DNA of 64,000 nucleotides, taken from NCBI GenBank assembly GCA_946699065.1, contig CAMPDV010000095.1, forward strand, positions 186,001 to 250,000, read 5' to 3'. A program made the position numbers and the translations under genes. Below are positions 37,803 to 50,502 of this stretch, piece after piece. The notes under the pieces are model-generated. The model made no database searches. It saw nothing but the letters and a program-made list of their open reading frames with translations, and had not been told where the DNA came from. The DNA comes from Loxodes magnus (taxonomy: Eukaryota; Ciliophora; Karyorelictea; Loxodida; Loxodidae). Position 1 is the first letter of the stretch; every line of letters starts with the position of its first letter.

Positions 37803-40800
37803 ATGCAATCCTTAAATTTTAAATCGCCTTTACTCAAGGAATTTATATTATAGGGTTCTTGAAGAAAAACACAGTATGAAATGAGTAATATTTAAGGCAG
37901 GTATGTGACAATAAATTAAGAATTAACCTTTGGAACTATTGATAGTATTAAAAAAATCAAAATATTTGTGGATCAAAAGCTGTTATAAAAATATAATAAA
38001 TAAGTAATTTTTATAATTATCTAATTCTTTCATCAGCATCCGGAATATGGTAAAAAATTTGTAAATGTTGATTATGATTAGCAAGGGAATAAAAATATTT
38101 GTATTTACGAAAATGGACTTCCAGCTGGATCAAAAGAAAGTAATAAAGATAATAATTAATATTAATATAGAACTCGAATCAAGATTGGACACGTTAACAT
38201 TAATGGAATAGCAGGAAACAGTTAATGATTGAAGAATTTATCAAAAGTAATGACATAGACATCTTCTCAATTAATGAAACATGACAAAAGTAAGGTTTTC
38301 CTCCTATACTAATAAAAGGATATAGGACATACTTTAGAAATGCAGATAAAGGAGGAGGAGTAAACTTGATTATTAGAGATGAAATCAATAGTACTGAATC
38401 TAGAGTAAATATAGAAACCTAAAATCGATTTGTTTCAGTCAAAATGGAAAATATATTAATCACATCTTGCTATATGCCTGACAATAATAAAAGTAGTCTT
38501 ATTAAAGATTAAGCTTATGATTATATTAATACATATATTGGGTAATTTCCAAATAATCCTCATATATTGATAGGAGATTTCAATGCTCTATTATAAAATT
38601 ACGGAAATAATACTTAAAACGATTATGACAACACATCTAGATTTTAAGAATTCTTGCAATAAAATGATCTTCAAATAGTTAATAATACGATTAGTAATAC
38701 ATGCATACACAAAGGAACGGGAAAAGTGTACTGTAATGACTATATTTTAATTAGTAGTCATTTAAATAATAATTAATTTGTAAATTTTTAGGTTCACAAT
38801 GGCTGCTTAAAAACTGATCACATTCTAATTACAGTTAACTTTTTGTTTAATACAACATATTATGATGATGAAAAAATAATTTAGAGAAAATATAAAATTA
38901 ATCGTTTGTAAGATCCAATTGATAGATAAAGATATTAACAATCATTTATACAAACTTGTAATTATTACTTTCAAATAGATAGAAATAATTTAGAGGAATA
39001 GTACATGTACATTAGCAGAAATATTCAAGAAAACGCAGATTCAGTACTAGGATCATTTATTCCTGATCCTAAATACAACAAACTTCCTCAAGATCTTGCA
39101 AGAAAGTATATAGATGCGAAAAGAGCTAACTAAGAGTATAAAGAAACGCAAATTTATTTTGGAAGAATTAATTAAAGAGTCCTTAATCTTCAGAATCAGC
39201 TAATAAACTTTGAAATAAATATAAATATCATCTATGAAAATGGTTAAAAGATAAAGCAAAGAAGAAATTTCTAAATCTTAATGAAGAACCAAAAATTATG
39301 TTTTAACAAGCGAAAAAGATTCTGAACCCAAAAATAAGAAACAAAATGAACTTTAATTAAGAGCTTAAAAACCAATTTATTGATTATGAGAGAATTTTGT
39401 TTTTAATAAGCATTAAAATCTTACTTAATAGTAGCTTGACAATAGTAACAAAAATTTTAATCTAGTTTATTGAAATATTAAAGAAATTTAAGAGCAAATA
39501 CCTTCCTATTTGCAAGAATTCCAACTCTTTACGATTTAAGAAATTTAGGAAATTATTCAACAAATCCTTAATGGAAAAGCAGCTGGTCCAGATGGAATAA
39601 AAGGTGAACTTCTGAAATATGGTGGATAATATTTATTAATAATTCTTCATTCTTTTCTGAATAATATGCTAAGACTTGGAAGAATCCCTTAAGAATTAAA
39701 TATATCGGTGATAATTCCAATATTTAAAAAAGGAAATAAGGATGATTGGAAAAACTGACGACCTATTTCTTTGATGAACTCTATACTAAAAATATATGAT
39801 AAAGCTTTAACTAAAAGGTTATATGATTAAATATATAAAAGAAACTTAATTCATGAAAGCTAGATGGGATTCATGAAAAGGAAATAAACTACTATGCAAA
39901 TTTGGACAATATAGTAAATAATAGAATCCTATCGCAAATAAGTAAAAGGGAAGACAAAACTCCTTGCCACACTAATAGATGTAGAGAAAATGTTTGATAC
40001 TATAGAAAGAAGATTGCTTTTCGATTAACTCAGGAGAGTCAAGCTTCCTTTAGGGCTTATAAATGCCCTTGAATCTTTCTATAAAAACATAAATTCCTCC
40101 TTTCTTATAGATGGAACCTTATCTAGGAAGATAAAATACAATAATGGAGTTATATAAGGCAGCTCACATGGTCCAGTGCTTGCTTTGCTGTACTATGATA
40201 TTGTAATCAGATATTTAGAAAGTAAAAGTAACATAATAGGATTCAAATGTAATACTATTGGCAGAAGTTTCGCATGTAGAGGATGGGCAGATGATTTAAT
40301 TCTCCTATCCAAATCTGAAAAGTCCATGCAGATTTTAATAAATGAAACATAAAAAGTATTCGAATGAACTTAATTGAATATTAATACTTCAAAATGCGAA
40401 GCTATTTAATTCTTAAAAAAGAATCAAAAAGAAGTTAAGTTAAACTTAAAAATAAAAGACAATCCAATTATTTAAAAGTAATAAGTAACATATTTAGGAG
40501 TAATTCTCCATCAAAAAAAGGATCTAATTAATCACTGCAAATCGGTTTCATCTAATTATCTGTCTGCTATGAAGAAAGTAGTATATACATTATCAAGATA
40601 TAAGAATGTGACACCTTGACATTTTAAGACTTTGAGCCGGATGTTCACGCTCCCTAAAGTTGAATATGGAGGAGAATTAATACCTTGAGCAGTCTAAAAT
40701 GGAGCAACTGGAACATTAAATAAAATTGACAAAAGTATGAGATTAATAGCAAGGAAAGTCTTCTAAGCACCTGAAAACACTTTTAATGAGTCCTGTTATA

Positions 40801-41732
40801 TAGATCTTAATTGAACGCCATTTAAAGATATTATGGCTTTGAGGTTTTTTAGATTTTTTTATAAAATAAGATAAGAAAGTATTAACCTTCCATAATCAAC
40901 ATTAGGGACTCTCTTTATGAATAATTGATAGGAAGGATATTAATATAGAGACTAATTAAAAAGATTATCTGAATACTACAAAATTGACTTTAATAATTAG
41001 GAACATAATAGTAGCTTAACTACCTTTACGAAATATGTAAAGGACTAGATTCAACAAAAATTCTATAAAATAACTTAGTAAAGACTTAAATGTATGCCAA
41101 CTGCAAAGATTTTTATAGAATAATTTTGTAACTAACGATAATTCCCAGAAATTACCTATCCGAAACTAAATAAATAATATAGAAAAGAAATAATCAGTAT
41201 ATACAAACTCAGAACTTAAAGCTACAACTTTCGAAAAGATCTTCAAGACAGACATTATCCTATCAAGAATCCTCATTGCATCTGTGGAGAATTGGACAAG
41301 TTCCAACATATTATGGATTGCAATTGTTACATAGATATAAGAGAATGGCTAAAAGCAAAGATTGAATAGGGTGATATAGGAAGATTAATAACCTATGATT
41401 AAAATTATATCAACTAATTCCCAAAAAACAAGATAGAATACATAGATTTACAAATAAAATTTTTCCACAGGATGCTGCTCAAAAGGAGATTGGAACTATT
41501 CGAAATGGAAGAAGAATGATTGGAAAGTCCTGAATCTAAGGAATAGGAAGTAAAAAATCAAGAAAATAGTGAAGAGAACGAGGAAGAAAAGGAATAATAA
41601 GAAGAGCTAAAAGAATAAGTGGAAGAATAGAAGGAAAAAATTGATAACTAAGATGATTAAGCTGAAGTATAAGATGAAGATGAAAGCGGGAGATAAAAAA
41701 CTTATTAATAATTCTAAAGCATCTTTAATTGA
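37803..41732 (+). pseudogene. LINE ORF2, B/C hybrid
   Basis: The 5' half (to 39768) is B type with the same frameshifts (about 38229, 39214 and 39394). At 39769, just after NWRPIS, it switches to type C, which is divergent in DNA but similar in protein. The C half reads as one clean frame: LIDVEKMFD (intact motif A), GVIQGSSHGPVLALLYY, CRGWADDLILLSKS, a thumb region, CICGELDKFQHIMDC and a long Glu-rich tail to TGA 41730-41732. The endonuclease half is broken, so the whole is not functional, but the RT half is the best-preserved in the window. Confidence 0.82.
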
Positions 41733-41759
41733 AGGAAGTAATTCTAACAATTAAAGATG
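41720..41759 (+). other. LINE 3'-end hairpin, type C
   Basis: Arms CATCTTTAATTG (41720-41731) and CAATTAAAGATG (41748-41759) pair perfectly over 12 bp. Compared with the B hairpin, a G-C pair is replaced by A-T on both arms, so pairing is kept while sequence changes. The ORF2 stop codon overlaps the end of the first arm. Confidence 0.6.
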
Positions 41760-41813
41760 TCACCAGATTATTTTAGTTTAAGTTTAAGTTTAGGATAAGA
41801 TTAGACGAGAATT

Positions 41814-41967
41814 CTGTAACTAATTTTATCCGTCAGGAGGTCAAATCTACAAACCGAAGTGGTATACAATCCAAGGCGACTGAAGAAAGAGTCCTGAAGG
41901 GAGCTGGCTCCATCCAGGTTATCAAACTGGTCCTGTGAACACGAGGTTGAAAGTCCTCCAAGTTCAC
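41814..41967 (+). other. GC-richer, foldable module at 3' end
   Basis: A stretch of about 150 bp, much less AT-rich than its surroundings, between the LINE tail and the right target duplication. Possible stems read by eye: GACT/AGTC (41878-41893), CCTG/CAGG enclosing GGAGC/GCTCC (41893-41918), CCAG/CTGG (41914-41930), and GTGAAC/GTTCAC (41935-41967) enclosing GAGG/CCTC. It could be a structured RNA or the body of a SINE-like sequence captured at the insertion end. I recognise no known RNA family. Confidence 0.4.
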
Positions 41968-42003
41968 TAAACTCCAATTTAAACTTTTTAATTTAGTAAT
42001 TTA

Positions 42004-42015
42004 TTAAGAATTAGG
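42004..42015. repeat. Right target-site duplication, 12 bp
   Basis: TTAAGAATTAGG, the partner of 21447-21458. From 42016 the sequence matches the empty site from 53302. Confidence 0.9.
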
Positions 42016-43836
42016 CTCATTAACTAATAAATTAGTCTAATTTTACTAGATTTAAATTAAATCTTATTACTTGATAAATAAAATTCAATCTAATTGTCTG
42101 TTTTTAACTTTGATTTCTCTAATAATAGAAATTTCTTTTAAACCTAATTTTCATTATTAGTTTATTTTTGATTGGATGATAAGTGTTTGACTATTTTTGG
42201 TTTCAAATATATACTAGCACAATTAATTAAAAGTTAGTCACTTCTTTCATTCTTCTAATCTGACTCTTCTTTGACTTTTTTAATTCTAGATTTCTACTTT
42301 TATAATATACCTTTTGAGTTCTTTTTCTACATCTAAAGAATAGAGTAGCACTTCTAGATCTTAACTAGCTAATTTCATTTTTATAAGCAATTTAACTTTC
42401 TTAACTAGTTAATCCAAGATTTTATGCTTTATGGATGTTTTCAATCTAAATTCTGATTTAGCTTAATTATATAAATTTCACTTTATTCGATGGACTAAAT
42501 AATGAATCTATGCTCAATCTTAGTAATCCAAATATTTCCTTTACTTTAATTAAATTAGTCCTTAATAAAGAAGCAGAGCAACCTATGAAATGCTTATGAA
42601 TATCTTAGTTTAATATTCTAATTTTATATCTTTTAATCATGAACAATAAAGTCATTTCTATGCCTATTTTAATATCTTACAAATCTATTTTTCTAAGTAA
42701 CTAGAGATACTAAAATGCTCTAGAGTGATATAAAAGTAGCAAGCTTGCTTACTAAAGACTACTGCATATCACTGAACTAAGAAGCTATTTCTCCTAAACA
42801 TAACTAACCAATATAAGAATACTTATTATATAATATTTTAAAACCGCCATAGTTGTTCGAAGGTGAACAACAAGGTCGTCTTCATCAGAGGTTGGGTAAG
42901 TTAAGTACCCATAATTGACACATGTCGTCCTCTGCTTTGGTGATGCAATGAGACACAATCCTGCCATGTCCTTGGACCTCCAGCAAGTATTAAAGATTAC
43001 GAGTATTCTAAAATTATATCAGTATTGAACATTTTTATCAGTACTGAATAATTATACCAGTATTGAACAAGGTTTATCAGTATCTGATAATTTTATCAGT
43101 AACAAACATTCTTGTCAGTATGAAACATTTTTTTTAAAGAGCTGCGCACCAACGAGAGTGCTACGCGCTCTATAATCAAATTTATTTATTTATTTTCTCA
43201 AAAAAGAGTTTTTTCAAAGATTGAAAAACGATTGATATTAACCAAACTAGATTTAACTACAAAAGCGAGTATTCGTATTATATATCTAGAATCATTTAAA
43301 AAGAGACCAATTTAAATTGAAAAATTAGACTGATAATTTAGGTATAAAAATCCCAAGTTTATATCATCATATAACTAAAATAGTTAACTACTTAGCTTAT
43401 ACAACTTTACACCTGCATCACTTAAATATAACTAATAAAGTATCTTACTATATTCTTTCAAGCATTTCTAGTGAAAAGCTAATTCAGATAAAAGTCTAAG
43501 TATAGTTAAATAAGCTTAATATTAGCTTTCACTAGTAAATGATGCTTGATTAAATGCATATTCATGAGTAAAAGTTCTATTATACTGTATTTGATTGAAG
43601 TTATCTTAAATAGGGTAATAATTAAAGTACTAAATTTACGAAACTATGAACCTTATGCTGTTGTAAGTATATTATAAAAGCATATTTATTTTGTATCTAA
43701 TTAACTATTTATATCTGTATAGTAAGAACTAAATTTTCCTTTACTTTTAATTTATTTAACTTGTATAGACATAAAAAAGGCTTTAAGAATCTTTTATCAA
43801 TTAAGATTTAAATTTTAGTAATTTAAATATTTTAGG
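42016..43836. other. AT-rich spacer with one insertion
   Basis: Apart from the insertion at 42830-43189, this matches 53302-54366 and 54530-54921 of copy 2. Copy 2 has about 163 extra bases (54367-54529) missing here after 43440. No gene is seen. Confidence 0.5.
42830..43189. mobile_element. 360-bp structured insertion with 19-nt repeats
   Basis: Absent from the matching point of copy 2 (between 54115 and 54116). The GC-richer head (42841-42990) holds strong stems: GTTGTTC/GAACAAC, TGGGTA/TACCCA, CAGAGG/CCTCTG. A tail of six degenerate 19-20-nt repeats (CAGTATTGAACATTTTTAT type, 43020-43133) follows, then a short GC-rich stem region AGAGC...GCTCT (43138-43173). Any target duplication is short (about 4 bp, TTAT) and uncertain because the site is AT-only. 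No ORF. It resembles a SINE-like or other small non-autonomous element, but I cannot place it in a known family. Confidence 0.65.
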
Positions 43837-44126
43837 TTAAATCAACTTCAAGTTTGGATACTATCTTTTAAATTCATTTGGATTGAATTCGCAATGACAT
43901 TATTAGAGTCATTCCTTTTAGCAAAGTTTACACTACTCATATTTACAATTCGTACATGTTAAGTGATCACAACCTCCTTCCATTTTATATATGTAATGAC
44001 AGTTACCACAGTTTAACAAAATTCTTTATTCATCATTTCCTAAATTCTAAGATAAAGACTTACTTTTATTCTGCACAATCTTATCCTTAGCATTATTAAA
44101 AAGGATGTGGATCATTTAAGCATCTC
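43837..44126 (-). pseudogene. RBR-B, 3' fragment in copy 1
   Basis: The last part of RBR-B (compare 54922-55212): RING2 and the 17-nt intron (44047-44063) are present, but everything upstream is cut off at the duplication junction. A one-base deletion near 44018 also breaks the frame. It is a dead by-product of the tandem duplication. Confidence 0.85.
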
Positions 44127-45160
44127 AAACCTGCTCTATCCTTTGGAGGACTGTTGTTGGAATTTTATCTGGTACGTTTTGTATTTCAAACACACGTTTA
44201 TTAGGTGCTGGTATTTATGGGAAATTGACCCCATAGGTATTTAAATTTGGCTTTGTTGGAATAAACCACAAAACAGGATTGGAACCCATTACTTGAAGGA
44301 AATTATTTAGCTTGCCAACATCAAATCTAGATTCCACAAAAACTCCCACTCCTTTAAGCCCTTCTAATGTGGTAATGTTATTAAAGACTTAGTACATGTG
44401 AGACCCAAATAAAAACGCAACGCCAATAAAAGTCGATATTACAATTCCAGTCTCGATAAGAAAAAAGGCAGTCCAAAAAATGCCTGGGAACTAGTCAATT
44501 GCAGGATTTTACTCTCTCTTTCTTGCATTCCAGTAATACACAAAATTTACTATATACATGCCTGAGGCTAGAAATGCGTAAAAGCAAAAGAGCAAAAAAT
44601 ACTTATAGTTATAGAATCCGGCACAATTAGCTATCCAAGGACAGTGGTGATCCATTTTAAGCACGCATTACATACAGACTCTACAATGATGAGACCTTTC
44701 TGGCCTCTATATCTTACATTTTTAGCATTAGCTAGAATTGTCTATATGATATACATTTCCAACTTTTCCTGGATTTGTAAAATAAGCTAAAAGAATGTTT
44801 ATCGAAGACATCACAGCGAGAAAAGAAGCAGAATAGAAAAAGAGTTCATATTAAAAAGCAGGGTAATTTTGAGGATTCTGTTACATATCTCTGGAAAAAT
44901 GCTGAATATGATAAACTTACATAGCATGTCCATCAAGCCACTTATAAATTTGTAAAAGTAAAGTACCCTAAGAACCATTTTTCATAGAACGTTCCTCCAT
45001 CAGGACCAGGCGGTTGCAATGTATCAGGATTAAGATAACGATAATTTAATCTATTTTATTTGGATTGCTAAGAGTTACTTTCTTAATCTGAGCTTAAGGT
45101 CACCTAAATAGTTTTATTACTCTGTTCCAAATCTTATTCAGATGAAACCTTATCTGACAT
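44125..45160 (-). CDS. DHHC palmitoyltransferase, copy 2
   Basis: Nearly identical to the gene at 11089-12124: 338 residues, ATG 45160, TGA 44125-44127, intron 44902-44920. The few differences seen are silent or lie in the intron. All catalytic and zinc-binding Cys and His residues (CQKC, HHCRVC, DHHCPW) are kept, so both copies can be active. The stop codon overlaps the duplication junction: its TGA uses the last bases of the 10-bp microhomology plus one base of unique sequence, which spared the gene's 3' end. Confidence 0.92.
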
Positions 45161-46444
45161 TTTATTTGAATTTAAATCTAAAAATATCAACCTACTTCAT
45201 TATCATCCCTTCTCTTATTTTAATTACTTATAAAATAGAAAATCTATAAATACCTTTCAATTCTAAATACTTTAAAGAGCTTTCCATTAGTTATTAACTA
45301 ACTTAGATCCTTTATAGTTAGTTCTGAAGCTTAATTTGTCTAACTACTAATGAAGGTATCTTAATTTAGTTAACTGACTGAAGATAACTTTCTAAGAAGC
45401 TTATAATTCATTTAAAAGAATAAATTCTCCTTTAGATTTCCAAACTCTAACTTGTAACCCTCCTTTAGAAATAGTCTGTTATTGATTACTAATAAGAGGC
45501 TTATTACTAAGCTTAAAGTAGCTAAGAGTTACTAGGTATGAGTTATATTTCTGTGATTTAACATCTAGCTAAAGAGAAATAGCCTGCTATAATAAATAGC
45601 AAGACAGTTATGGAATATCACTTATTATTTACCTTTATAGAAAGAACAGGCTTAATGATGGAGGAAATAGGTTTAAGATAGAAGCTTTATTATCCTATTT
45701 TATTAATTATTAATTGGCTCTACATTCATAAAAGCAGAATATCAGGATTAAAAAATACGCCTAAATGCTTAAAAGTTTCTATAAAAAGGTAAGGAAAGTT
45801 TTCAAGTTACTTTTTAGAATTATCAAGAAAAAGACAACTAATTATAACTTAGATGGTTGCATTTATACTAAATAATAATGCTTTTTATCTCTAACTTCAA
45901 TCTATTGCTATTATTAATCTACTTGGTAACTAAGCTATTATAACCTATTATAGTCTCATATAACCAAGATTAGTCCCTTTTAATAGCAGGTATAGCAATT
46001 TCATTATATTGCCTACAATAAACGTCCCATTAGAGTATGTTTATTATAATTTCCAAAATAAAGTAAATTTAACCCTTCATCAGATTACTATATTATTATT
46101 AAGGGTATTATTGATCTGACATCTACCTATTAGATAATTTATTAAGTTAATTTATCTATTTGCTTTATAAGCTAAGCTATTAGATTATTAGTTGCTTTTT
46201 TAACTTAAAAAGCAATTTAAAAGGATAAGTCTATTTTATTTAAACTAGGATCAGATTGGCCAGTATGCCTGATTAAATTAAGGAATTAGAAAAATGAAGA
46301 AAGGAGTTTAGAGTAGTTATAAGCAGTAAATTGCTTGATTTTAACTGATAAGAAAGCGATGTGACTTTATTAGATAGCTTTTTGTGGCAGTTTAAAGGAT
46401 TTAAAGTTTTAATAGATAGAATAATTTTTAAGTAGAGTTTGGTA
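45161..46444. other. AT-rich spacer, duplicated
   Basis: Copy 2 of the 12125-13408 spacer. No gene seen. Confidence 0.5.
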
Positions 46445-47984
<1,540 letters not shown>

Positions 47985-50502
47985 TTATAATTTATTATTT
48001 CTACTTTAAAATAGCTATAAGTTCCCTTATAGGTTAAGTAAGCAAGCTTTCCTTTATTAATTTAATTTAACTTAAATTAGTTTAAATACAAAAATAGCTC
48101 TAACACTGCTAAGGAATCAAGTAGTCTTGCTTTAATGGGATAGGAACGTAAATTTGGCAATTGTATAACTTCTTATTTATAGTCTAATCAATAGATTTAT
48201 ACCATCTTAATTAGCTTTGTAAATTAGACTTGAAATATCAGTAGTATATCAAGAATCATAAGCTTTATTAGGATAGAAGGAGAAAGATTATAAAAAGAAG
48301 GAAAAGGATTATCAATTTAAGCTGATCATCTTATAGGATTATACTCGTAAGCTCTACCCTTAAGTAAGCAAGAGCTTAATAATCATTAATTTAGATTTTA
48401 AATTTGCAGCCAATATGAAAAATTAGGAATCAAGATGTAGAACATGATAAATTAATCTATCTAGCTCCCTAAGTATTTAATTATAGCCTTTTATATCTTT
48501 AACTTAGCAACTATCAGATTCTTAAAGACTGCTTTTTAATTGGTTAAGTACTTTAATTAAATAAATAAATCTAAAAGGCTTATTTAAATGTCCTTTAATC
48601 ATTTTAGCTTATAATAGTTTCCAATTACTTAAATCTCTTAAATTTAGCTTTCTCTGTATAGTTTTTCAGCTAGATAAGAATGAGTAGGAGCTTATTGTGG
48701 TAAAAAAGCTGATACCATTTACTTGTCTTAGTTAAATATTACCTCTCTCATCAGATAGCTATCTAAAAGATAATCCTGTTATTATGTTATCCAACTATGC
48801 TTCCTTTGGAAGCTAGAGTAAATATGCTGATTATCTTATTAGTGTTTTGTTCAGACAATAAATCTGAGTTGTAATGTCATATTATTAGATAAGCCAAGCT
48901 TATCCTTTAGCTATAAGATAATTTTAAAAGCATGGAAGGATAATAAAAAGTTAGGTGTAACTTATTAAGTCTAGTTCAAGTGAGGCATTATCTTAAGTCT
49001 ATTAAGATGCTACCATGCTATAGTAATTAAGACTCTTTGAATGCTATTCCTTATAATTTATAGATGAAGGTGTATTCAGATTATTTTAATAAGGCCACTT
49101 TAAGCTAAATGCGCTCTTAGTCTTAAAGTAGTGAATTAAGCCAAAACATTAGGAATAGAGATATAGAAATCTATCTAATTGGCTTTTTTGCTTATGAAAC
49201 TACAATCAAATAGAGAAGTAAGTAGTGTGAATATTAACGATTTAGAATTGAAAGCTAATTAACTAAGAAATGTGTTCTAGTAAGAGCATTTAAAGGAAAT
49301 AGATGACTCTAAGTTAAATAACAGTAAACTATAAGAAACTAAAAGCATCCAATGGCTATAAATTGAGCTTTTGATTAGGGGTTTAATAATCATTCCATAT
49401 TGAGGTATATGTATTACTAGCATGATTTTGAATAATCTGCTTTATAAATTATAAATAAATAAAGATTGCTTATTGTTTTAGTTTTGAGAGCTACTAGATA
49501 ATACCTGGTAAATCTAGGGTAAAAATAAGAAGCAAAGGATATTAAAATTAGATGAATATAGGTATAATTTCTAAAAATTTAGCTTTAAATTCATATAAAT
49601 ATGATTATATCAGGAGATAACTAATTAAATCCTTAAGATATATGCAAATATTAGATTTCTTGATTTCTAATAAAAAGAAAAATTTATAATATCTTTAGTG
49701 CTAGAAACTCAAATAATATATCATTATTTTATAAGTCCTTTGCTTTACCTTCTCAGTATTTGATAAATTTCTTTGAGATAGTTTTTTATAAATGAATAGA
49801 TAAAAAAGTTGGTTTATCTTAATGATTCATTTCTATAAATTTTTACTAGAATCTGTAAAATAAAATTAGGTAGTTTAATACTTTTTTTTCTCTTAAGTTC
49901 ATGCTAAAAATCTACGATTGAGTTATAATTATTTTTATCTACTTTTTTTCTCTTTATTTAAACGGAAAATAGTTGAGGCACTCTGAAATTAGTCAGGCTG
50001 TTTTATAAATGGTTAAATAAATTTCTTATTAGGTGCTGTTATTAAAGCTTTTAGTGAAGTTGGATTATTTAAGAAGTAAAGCCTTTTCGCTTATAACTAA
50101 GTTATATAAACTAACTGTCAAAAGTTAAAGGGTTTATTCTAAAATTTTAAGTCTGTAAATTAAGATTTTCATACTCATGAATTTTGATTTTGTCTGATGA
50201 TTACTAAAGCATAATAAGTAATCTAAGGTAGTACATAACCCTCTTTATCAAATATTATCCTATCATTCATATAGTGCTAATGATATCTCTCATACTCTTC
50301 TTATGAACCTCTTAATTTGATTTACTTAATTAGACTAAAAGGCATTTTAAAAGCAAGCTATAAGATTTTATCTTACAGCTTTTCTTTGAAAGAGAAAAAG
50401 CAAAAAAGATTAAATAAGAGAAAGAAGTTTATTAAAATTTAGAGCAATCAGAATAACAATTAATTTATAGTCTAAATTATAAATTATTTTTCTTAATTTT
50501 TC
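47985..50502. other. AT-rich spacer upstream of CDPK
   Basis: Includes 47985-48660, which copy 1 lost in its 957-bp deletion and which should hold the CDPK promoter, and 48667-50350, which matches copy 1. No gene is recognised beyond the weak small frame noted in copy 1. Confidence 0.45.
50351..50412. other. 62-bp fold-back filler
   Basis: Copy-2-specific bases standing where copy 1 has 2.2 kb. They contain arms AAGCTATAAGAT and ATCTTACAGCTT, able to pair over 12 positions with one mismatch. This looks like filler DNA from an end-joining repair. Confidence 0.5.

Larger units (their letters stand above)
27785..39768 (+). repeat. Tandem array, 3 x 3922 bp plus 218 bp
   Basis: Units 27785-31706, 31707-35628 and 35629-39550, followed by the first 218 bp of a fourth. 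All compared stretches are identical between units. Each unit starts and ends inside the RT coding region, and running head to tail they reconstitute ORF2 units of the B-type LINE (RT, 3' end, then 5' end, endonuclease and RT start). No host DNA separates them. Confidence 0.95.
21459..42003 (+). mobile_element. Composite non-LTR retrotransposon insertion
   Basis: 20.5 kb absent from the otherwise matching copy 2 and flanked by a 12-bp direct repeat, as expected for target-primed reverse transcription. It is not one normal element. From the left there are a Gag-like gene, a coiled-coil ORF1, a remnant of an ORF2 C-terminus, a second ORF1, the 5' half of an ORF2 (type A), three tandem 3922-bp units of type B, and the 3' half of an ORF2 (type C). 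It ends in a GC-richer module. All coding parts point to the plus strand. TGA-coded Trp occurs throughout (for example in NWRPIS), so the elements are adapted to the host code. Confidence 0.9.

Noticed and set aside
27785-39768. Pure assembly duplication as the explanation of the 3.9-kb array
   Set aside because: It cannot be excluded, but entry and exit into different element types at the RT core give a biological model, so it is reported as a finding with a long-read test.
41870-41960. Hammerhead ribozyme (CTGAAGA ... GAAA)
   Set aside because: The core words occur, but the stem next to the would-be cleavage site does not pair in register (GGAGGTC against GAAAGTCCTCC leaves unpaired bases), and no second stem fits between the two words.
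42841-42990. tRNA or SRP/snRNA gene
   Set aside because: There is no cloverleaf, acceptor stem or recognisable SRP or snRNA signature; only a near B-box-like word. Described as a structured insertion instead.
43020-43133. CRISPR-like short repeats
   Set aside because: Repeats are degenerate, 19-20 nt and contiguous without unique spacers, in a eukaryotic nuclear context; a simple tandem tail is a better reading.
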